Source: Cichorium intybus (lineage: Eukaryota > Streptophyta > Magnoliopsida > Asterales > Asteraceae). Taken from it: a stretch of DNA of 64,000 bases. Below the pieces are notes generated by a model. It was not told the origin of the DNA and ran no database searches. It worked only from the letters and a program-made list of their open reading frames with translations. The DNA is taken from the NCBI GenBank assembly GCA_023525715.1, contig CM042013.1, positions 73,555,994-73,619,993 of the forward strand, written 5' to 3'. Made by a program: the position numbers and the translations under genes. The first letter of the stretch is position 1. The number at the start of each line of letters is the position of its first letter. Below are positions 56,560 through 64,000 of this stretch, piece after piece.

Positions 56560-58018
56560 CATTTCTCAATGATTTCTCATGTGTGCTTAAATAATCCGTC
56601 CAGTATCCTCAGCCAGGCTGTGTCCTGAATCCAACTTACTATGCTCCAAGCATTAAGTTATCAGGATACGTTCATGACACCTGTGATCGATCCAATTAGC
56701 AGAAGCTCATGGGATCCGATTTTTTCCATTCCAAACCTTTTTCAGAATCTGAGGATTACTCACTAATCCTGTGTCATGACTTTCAGAAACTATCTTTCTT
56801 GAAGCCATGCATCTTAAATCTTATCAAGACCATACTCATACTAGCAGAGTCTTTACTGATGATTTTATCTATCTAATATAAGCTTGTAACCACTTGAGTA
56901 CATTGTATCTCCTTTAGATCTTTCATAGCGAATCATCTCTTAATGCCAAATCATTACACTTTATAATGATAATGGATGTTTCCTAGAAACAATATGTAAC
57001 TGACATACATCGACAGGCAGATCACAATCATACTCCCACTAGCTTTGACATAATTATAGAACTCTTTCAGACTCTTCACAAAATCCAAACTTTTTGGCAT
57101 ATTTTGAGAATCCAAAATCTAAACCTTTGATATAATTATAGAAATCTTTCATACTACTTACAAAATCCAAACTTTTGACATATTTTGAGAATCCAAAGAT
57201 CCTTCCTTGCGAGGTGCCCGTTAGAGGAATCTCTGGGGCCATGTACTTTTTCAGTTTGGATATGTCGGCATGTTCTAAACCTCTTTGGCTGTGTCTTACA
57301 CACAACCCTTGTGTTTTCCATTTAAGGAAAGCGGTTCAGATCACTAATCTTGCTATGACTCACGAAGTGAAGTTATAGCAAACAATATCTATTCAGATTC
57401 ATTTCAGTTCTGTTGAGAGTGTTTCTATCAAAATCAATCATATGACTTTGGGTATCGCCTCACTCAACTATTCTTGCTTTGAATGTAAGTACATTTCAAT
57501 CTATGTTGCTTTTTTTGATTATTCAATTACTCCCACTGGTTCTTTAGACCATGTGTAAAATCAGTCAAATTATTACATAGACCGAGTCTCGCCCTTAGGT
57601 TCTCTTATTTGGTAGCAACCAGGCTCACCAATGCTTCCAAGTAGCAGGATTGCTTATCCGTCTTAACTTAGTGTTTTACCACTAATCGGTATGTCACCCA
57701 GATCATAATACCTTATAACGGTGACTTATACTACTGGTTTAGCGAAGAGAGGAGCATGTCAGGTTTTACAGGAATCTGATCCTTGGTCAAGTCCTGGTGT
57801 TGACTAGAGGTTCTTTCACTTGGCTAATCCTTGAGCTCCTTCAGGATCACTCTTACTCCCACTGGTACCTTAGAATATGAGTTCTTTCTAATAAGACTCT
57901 TCTTTCACAGGTACTTGCGAGATGGCCAATAAAACGACACTGCTGATTAGGTTCAGGCTAGTTATGAGGTTCGTACGAACGCTACATGACCCTGGACCCT
58001 CCTTGTACAAGTAGGGGC

Positions 58019-59694
58019 TGTTGAGTGTCGTAACCAACAAAATAAAAGAGTTGAAATATGGTTTTGGAATGATTTGTTAATTTACCAATATTTCGTGATT
58101 ACACTACTTGTTATAAATACTAACTATGTAGTATAAATGGCAAGTAGGGTCGATCCACAGGGAGCGATGGTCTAATGGATTATACCTTGATTTCACGAGA
58201 TTTAAACTTGTAAAGAAAGTAACAAAAAGGGGGGTTTTGATGTTTAGTTGGAACACGATTGTATAAATGACTTGAGACAAAATATAGAAAAATTGCTTTT
58301 GTATTTTATAATTTGGGGACAAATTCTGGTTTTGTATTTTTAGTCATATGATTGGAAATAACAATAAGAATGATGTTTTATAACTTTAATCTTTCTAAAT
58401 TGGTACTTTGTGTATGCCGAAAGCTCGCACATACACCATTCACCTAATGTACCTTAGTCAAGAGAAGCTCGTTAACTAAGACTAATCTTACTAATCAAAT
58501 CTAGATTAGTCAAGTGTATGCCGAAAGCTCGTACATACACCATCGTAGAATTTGAATGAAAGATTGCATTATGTTTTATGTGAATGTTCCCAACAATGTT
58601 CAATACTCCTAAACAAGCGTTGAAGCGTCAAAACATGAGATATGATTTTCACCAATTAAAGATGATTGTCACAAATAACATTTTATAAAACAATTACGGA
58701 TTTCATAATTTGTATGACTAGATTGGTTTATATTTGAGATCAAATGGCCAATATGAAATAAATAAAAATCAAACGCTTGTTAAGCCTCAAAATCATAACA
58801 CTAGAAAGATATAAAATCAAACATCAAACTTTATATTAAATCACAATCATAATCCTTAATACAAAACTAGAAAATTAAGGTTACTAGCCACTCATGACTA
58901 GTAAAAGAGAAATAAACTTACAAAATGAAGATAATCCACACTTGATGTTGCACAAATAACACAAACACAATGTATCTAGAGTATGTTATAGGAGAGAATG
59001 GAAGATTGGATGATTCTAAGACTAACCAAACACATCTATTTATACTAAGACACCAAGGGTAAAATGGTAATTTGAACAATGGCAAACATCATCATTCCAA
59101 GACCCACTTCCTTCTTCACATGGCCTCAAATCCAGATGGGATCTGGATCTGGTCGTCCACCAAGAGAATGACAGCACAAGATGGAATAAAAAACTCATAG
59201 TGGGAGAAAAAGTAAATCTGGCAACTTTTTAAAGTTACACGGCCGTGTAACTTTTAGTACAAAAATTACACGACCGTGTAATATTACACGGCCAAGTTAC
59301 ACGGTCGTGTAATTCTGCAACACTTTCTGGACAACTTCCTGAGCTGACTTGGCATCCACGTGGCAAAATAAAGTTACACGGCCGTGTAACTTCTAGGCCT
59401 AAAGTTACACGGTCGTGTAACACACTGTTTTGTCTTCGGGTCATTTATTTCACAACTCTTCCGTTTGTGATCTGTTTCTTCTGAAATTTGACGTGCAGCC
59501 TCCTAATGATATATAATTAATGTTTCAAGTCTCAAAATACCTGAAAAACATACCATTTTACCCAAACAAATGGTATTACTCCGAAATAAACACATTAGTA
59601 CGAAAACATGCATATAGCATGCTTTTATTGGCGAAATACGATGTCAAATGAAGTAATTAAACGTGATAAAAGGTGTATATTAATACACCTATCA
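58019..59694 (-). mobile_element. Solo LTR, 1676 bp
   Basis: TG...CA termini (TGTTGAGTGTCG to ATACACCTATCA) between GGGGC duplications at 58014-58018 and 59695-59699. On the minus strand it starts TGATAGGTGTATTAATA and contains GGATCGACCCTAC near its end, as in Tat/Athila-type LTRs. No coding region. Two copies of tatgccgaaagctcg (58415 and 58517) and the palindrome array at 59235-59420 lie inside. Confidence 0.85.
59235..59420. repeat. Array of five TTACACG(G/A)(C/T)CGTGTAA palindromes
   Basis: 16-bp palindromes start at 59235, 59266, 59297, 59374 and 59405, with a half site at about 59284. Three of the four spacings are exactly 31 bp. The first is part of a longer perfect palindrome (59231-59254). 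Confidence 0.93.
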
Positions 59695-60667
59695 GGGGCG
59701 AACCCTGCTTTACACTTCAGACAGTGTCTATGCAACCTACTTAGTCTAAGATGTGGTCTGCATATACTTTTATGGTCTGAATGGTTGAATAGTTGATTTA
59801 TTAAAACTGATTGGAAGTGTATCTAATACATCGAGGATCGAACTATTTCGACCAATGATCGATCTTCTTCCCTAAGACACATTATAACCATTTAATGTTC
59901 TTGGAAGAGGAAGAGCTGTGAAACATTTTCTCAGTTTATATTTTCACTCAGATTTTGTTGATCTTATACTTCCTTTGAAGTCCTAGAACAGTTCAAGGTT
60001 TCAATCAATCGCTTATTCTGATAAACGAAGTCATATTTGTCATACTGATTTGCAAATAGTATGAAGTATAATTGATTGTGTTTTATTTGTAGATTCGAGA
60101 AATTCACAATGACTAATGTGACTGTTGCTCATAATCTTAATGTCTTTTACATCTCCATAATAAATTTATGACTTTGCTAATTTGTTGAAGATATGCATTC
60201 ATCACCTGACTCTAAGTCAACTAATTCCAAAATCTGATCCGTTGGATCTTTGGGTGAGTCATTTCTTGAAACAATTAATTTTATTAAGAACTTTATTCAT
60301 CATGTGACTCCAAGTCAAATGATTCCAAGGTCCTGTCTACCTGGACCTTTGGTTGAAGCGATATTAAAATTTAACTTTAACAATCATAAAAACACAATTC
60401 ATAAATCCAACATACTTTGGATGCATCAACATTCAAGTTATTACTATTTATATTATTAACACATTCATACAACATTGCAAGGATAATTTAAACAACCATG
60501 TTTATGAAAGAAAAGTCAACACTTTTATTAAATCATAAATATCCTTAAACAATGTAAGATATGAAAACAATGTCATACGCATCTACTAGCTAATAACAAA
60601 ATCAAATATCTAACTAAACATCAAAACTGCATGAGCCCGTGATCCAATCTGAATGTGCTCCTATGCA

Positions 60668-61581
60668 TCAAAGTCCTAAATCCTTCCGAGTCCCTGCATA
60701 CAGAATAAATGTGAGAATCACATCCTGTTTCAAGGAATTAAGGATCAGGTGTTTTGAGATTTTAGATATACCTGAGTTGCCAAACGATTTGGCTTTGGAG
60801 CATCTTCCAATCTTTCTGTGACTGTATCCGACCTTGTGGATTCCCAGTTTGAGACATCTTAGAACCGGTCCTATAGATGACCTGGACCGTTTCTTGATGC
60901 GTCTCATCAATGGACTCAATGCCGAAGTAGCTGGGTCAGTGGAACTATGTATCTCTATGAACGAATGGTACAAAGTCAACATCGAATGCATTTCCACGAT
61001 AGTCTTGTCCTGGTTCCCCTTCCTGTACATCTGGATGAATAGATCGTACTGGCTAGTCAGCGAGTCGAGTAAGCTGTTAATGCTCAAACCCTGATTAATA
61101 GGGTGACCAAGTCTATACAGTTCGCTTATGTATCCCTCAATTTTGAGAACATGCGGACCGACACTACTTCATTCTTCTAGCTTGCACACTTCAATCCTTG
61201 AAGATCTTAGTTCGTTCCTTTTCAACCGGTTCTCAGAACTTTACCTCAACCAGTCGTGCTAAGTCATATGGCCCCAGGGATTTCGAAATCCCTGCGGATG
61301 TCGGGGTCAATAGTCAATAGCATGAGGCTACGAACTTCCTCAGACTCATCAATCAAGAAGACATGCTCATCACAAAGCTGCTGTGGGATGTCATGCTTTG
61401 GTAGAACGGGACACTCAATCAGATATGGCTTGCCTTTATAACTCATAACCAGTTTCCATTGGTGAAGCCATTCCATATAGTTCAAGCCAGTCAGCCTTTC
61501 CATATTCAACATATACGTTCTGAAGCTCTCAGAGATGGGTGATGGCGAAGAAGGAGGAGAATTGACACTAGCTTCAGACAT
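60668..61581 (-). pseudogene. Copia Gag of the minus-strand element
   Basis: Starts MSEASVNSPPSSPSPISES at 61581, then MERLTGLNYMEWLHQWKLVM and ECPVLPKHDIPQQLCDE, the N-terminal Gag pattern of plant copia elements. Further Gag sequence (MSINSLLDSLTSQYDLFIQM, QDKTIVEMHSMLTLY) resumes at 61087 after a frame change. Stops between the pieces make it non-functional. Confidence 0.7.
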
Positions 61582-61589
61582 CTATAAAA

Positions 61590-62362
61590 TCAGAATTTAT
61601 TAGTTTAATTTTAATCCTTTTAAATAATTACCCAATTATTATTTAACAATGCTAGGACCCAAAATCTCCCAACTATGGTGTGAAGAGGGATGCCATAATC
61701 ACAACATAATGGTCATTAAGGTAGATATAATTTTATCAATTTCAGTCTCTATGAAATTCCTAGATCAGTGAGATTCATTGACCGAGGTCAATGGCATGTT
61801 TAATCTCGGATTATGCTCTTCTATTTGTGACTGGGATGCCGAGGATCACAAAGAAGATGTGAATAACCATGCAAATATGCTTGGTAACCTTAATGTCATT
61901 TATCATCTCAATTGATGTGCCGGTAAACCAGACACACTCCATCAACAATGATAATTTATGAGATACCCATTACCACTCTTTATAAGTCCCTATTAGTGTG
62001 CCGGTAAACCACACACGCTCCACTAACGTCTCATAAAGTGTAATTTGCAATTCACACTCCACTAACGTATCATAAAGTGTAATGTGCAATTTCATGGGTT
62101 AGGATAAAATTTCACATTTTTCCTAAAGTAACTAGATTTGGGTTTTTATTAAGGTTCTAGTACTTTTCTCTAATAGCATTATACTTTTAATGAGATTAGG
62201 TTTTCCTATCAAATCCGTTCTGCTAACGACCCTCCACTGATCAAGGAAGCGGTGTGTGAGAGTAAATACCCATTCAACCACCATTTTATAGACCGTTTCC
62301 TTATATCCCCCTTATAGACCAGCTTCGTGAATGAGGCATACTAGCGATTTGACTGACCAGTT

Positions 62363-62426
<64 letters not shown>

Positions 62427-62860
62427 CTTTTAATAATAATATATATAAGATGTATTTTAAAATATTTTGGTTTATCTATTTTAAAATTTCAAATTAAAAC
62501 AATTTAATTAAATTTAAAATTAAAACCATATTGATTTAATGTTTGTCTTTTAATTAACAATTAATTAAATGAATTAAATCAATTAAGGATCATCAAACTA
62601 ATCAATCAATTAATTTAATCCTAATCCTGCCCGCTAAGTTTTCCAAAAATAAGGGTAAGGGCTTCCATTTATTAATCAATCATAATTACCAAAAATAGAA
62701 AAATCCTAGGATATACCCTACAATTTTCGAAAATATGGGGTGGAGGCTAGGGTTTCTAAAACCCTAGCCCAAAGTCGACATCCATGGTGGCTAGGGTTTA
62801 ATTCCATTAAACCCTAAGATCAATTCTACAATCATAGTCATTCAATAAAAAACAAACAAA
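61590..62860 (-). other. Leader of the minus-strand copia element
   Basis: Non-coding. Contains repeated gtgccggtaaaccaga/ca..ctcca phrases at 61918-62060, a TA tract and, near the primer site, sequence shared with the copia 3 leader. Confidence 0.55.
62365..62423. repeat. (TA)n microsatellite in copia leader
   Basis: Uninterrupted TA run of about 59 bp, about 450 nt from the primer site of its element, a similar offset to that in copia 1. Confidence 0.95.
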
Positions 62861-62919
62861 GCTCTGATACCACTGATGGAGAATAGACACACTAATAAAC
62901 TTAAACACTTAAGTACACA

Positions 62920-64000
62920 TAGGGGTGTCAAAAGGCGACACGACACGATAACAATACACGATACGAAACGAAATTGGGACGAAATCGAAATTGGAATTCG
63001 TGTTCGTGTTATGAATAAAAAAACCCGAATTCGTGTCGTGTCGTGTTCGTGTTCAAAATCACACACATTAATAACACGATAATAAACCGATAATGACACG
63101 ATATTAAACCGATAATAACACGATATTAAACCGAAATTATATACATTATCAAATAATAAATAACAAATATTCATCTAAAAATATTAAATTAAATAAATAA
63201 TATTGAAAACACTTTTAAAGCCTTTGAAAACTCAAACGTTTTACTCGGTTATCTGATTCTCTCTTTCCCAGGCTCACTGGTCCGAGTATAGTACGGTTCT
63301 GGCCATGGCAGCAGTTTTGGACCCATGTTATAAGCTGCAATATGTTGAGTTTACTTATAAAAAACACTATGGAAGCAGTTTTTTTGTTCACAACGATCGT
63401 ATCCGGGAGAAGCTACATGATCTTTTTAGCGAGTACATTACCGAAACTCCTATGTATTGTAGAACATCAAAAGATGATTCAAATAAAGATGAGCTTGAAA
63501 AGAAGAATGACACGGTGCTAAGTAAAGGCACAAGAGACATGTTTCAAGTAAGAACTTTTTTATTAAAAAGTATATTATCCTTATTATTTAATATTAATAA
63601 CTTTGTCTAATTTTTTTATAGGAGTTTAAGACTTATGAAAGTAAAGAGTTTCCCCTATCTCAAAAATCACAATTGGAGATATACTTAGAGGAGCCAAGAA
63701 GTGACATAGGTGAAGATTTAGATGTTCTTTCTTTTTGGAAAGACCATCAATATCGTCATCCGGAACTTGCTTCAATGGCTTGATATATTTTAAGCATCCC
63801 GATTTCTACCGTAGCATCGGAATCCGCCTTTAGCAATGGTGGTCGTGTTCTTGATCAATATCGAAGTTCATTGAAGCACGAAGTTGTTGAGGCTCTAATT
63901 TGTTCAAAAGATTGGCTTTTTGGAATTAAAGGTAATTGAGTTCTCAACTTACTGAAAATTTGTATTTAGTGTTTAACTACTTTTAATATTTTTGTTTATT
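62920..64000 (+). mobile_element. Second hAT element, left end, continues past window
   Basis: Begins TAGGGGTGTCAAAAGG at 62920, a hAT-type terminus, inserted in the copia LTR remnant. The next 220 bp are packed with ACACGA/GTGTCGTGT subterminal words. From 63272 the C-terminal half of a transposase follows, although the N-terminal half is absent, so the element is internally deleted. Confidence 0.7.
63272..63939 (+). pseudogene. C-terminal half of a hAT transposase with one stop
   Basis: Exon 63272-63547 (AHWSEYSTVLAMAAVLDP, CYKLQYVEFTYKKHYG) and exon from 63622 (EFKTYESKEFPLSQKSQLEI) joined by a GTAAGA..TATAG intron. The hAT dimerisation motifs LDVLSFWKDHQYRHPELASM and LSIPISTVASESAFSNGG are present. 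A TGA at 63781-63783 breaks the reading just before the latter. The BED finger and first catalytic region are missing. Confidence 0.78.

Larger units (their letters stand above)
56560..62919 (-). pseudogene. Decayed copia element, minus strand, split by a solo LTR
   Basis: A 5' LTR remnant (62919-62874) is followed on the minus strand by primer site TGGTATCAGAGC (62872-62861), a leader with a TA tract, Gag (61581 to about 60600) and degraded pol. RT-related sequence is seen around 56950-57200 and resembles the copia 2 RT at 19000-19100 (ctcccactag, tccaaactttttg). 57000-57190 holds an 85-bp tandem duplication. Everything from 59700 to 60600 is heavily decayed. The solo LTR 58019-59694 interrupts it. 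Confidence 0.65.

Noticed and set aside
59235..59420. Palindrome array considered as a CRISPR-like array
   Set aside because: Plant nuclear LTR context, repeats of only 16 bp with 15-bp gaps and no cas genes; better read as binding sites.

Overview
The window is nuclear DNA from a dicot plant. It is AT-rich, has intron-split genes with GT..AG borders, dense LTR retrotransposons and TIR-NBS-LRR (TNL) immune receptor genes; TNLs are a dicot class. The TNL sequence style (MHQ in place of MHD, WLCMHGFPLKSIPLDLPMENL after the NB-ARC) resembles, from memory, receptors of the daisy/lettuce family. That placement is inference.

Layout. 1-10200: a minus-strand TNL locus (gene A) running off the left edge. 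Its NB-ARC and first LRR exons are intact, its nearest TIR exon has a one-base frameshift, and two further TIR exons lie upstream (one truncated, one intact). A composite retroelement insertion (5915-8809) sits upstream of them. 10428-11189: a non-autonomous hAT element. 11640-31330: a six-deep nest of retrotransposons: decayed Ty3/gypsy, then copia 1, copia 2, a copia 3 LTR, an 11-kb Athila-type element, and a 2.86-kb solo LTR inside the Athila gag. 32200-36380: an LTR fragment and a decayed minus-strand gypsy element. 37776-38750: one exon of a SEC31-like gene with lesions, and two relics of TNL intron sequence.

39816-44679: an apparently intact five-exon TNL (gene B, predicted 1177 aa; TIR, NB-ARC, LRR, C-terminal post-LRR domain), paralogous to gene A. 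46947-47336: a small GRF-zinc-finger-like ORF. 48133-52713: a 4.58-kb hAT transposon with perfect 8-bp target duplication and a nearly complete but decayed transposase. 52890-54130: the 3' part of a third TNL, on the opposite strand. 54845-56114: two fold-back MITEs of one family. 56560-62919: a decayed minus-strand copia element split by a 1.68-kb solo LTR (58019-59694) that carries a phased array of palindromes. 62920-64000: one end of a second hAT element with the C-terminal half of a transposase.

The probable working host genes are gene B and perhaps gene A. TIR domains of this class are NAD-cleaving signalling domains, NB-ARC is the nucleotide switch, and LRR plus the C-terminal domain recognise ligand. 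Nearly everything else is mobile DNA that has split, duplicated or interrupted this receptor cluster. No tRNA, rRNA or CRISPR array was seen.
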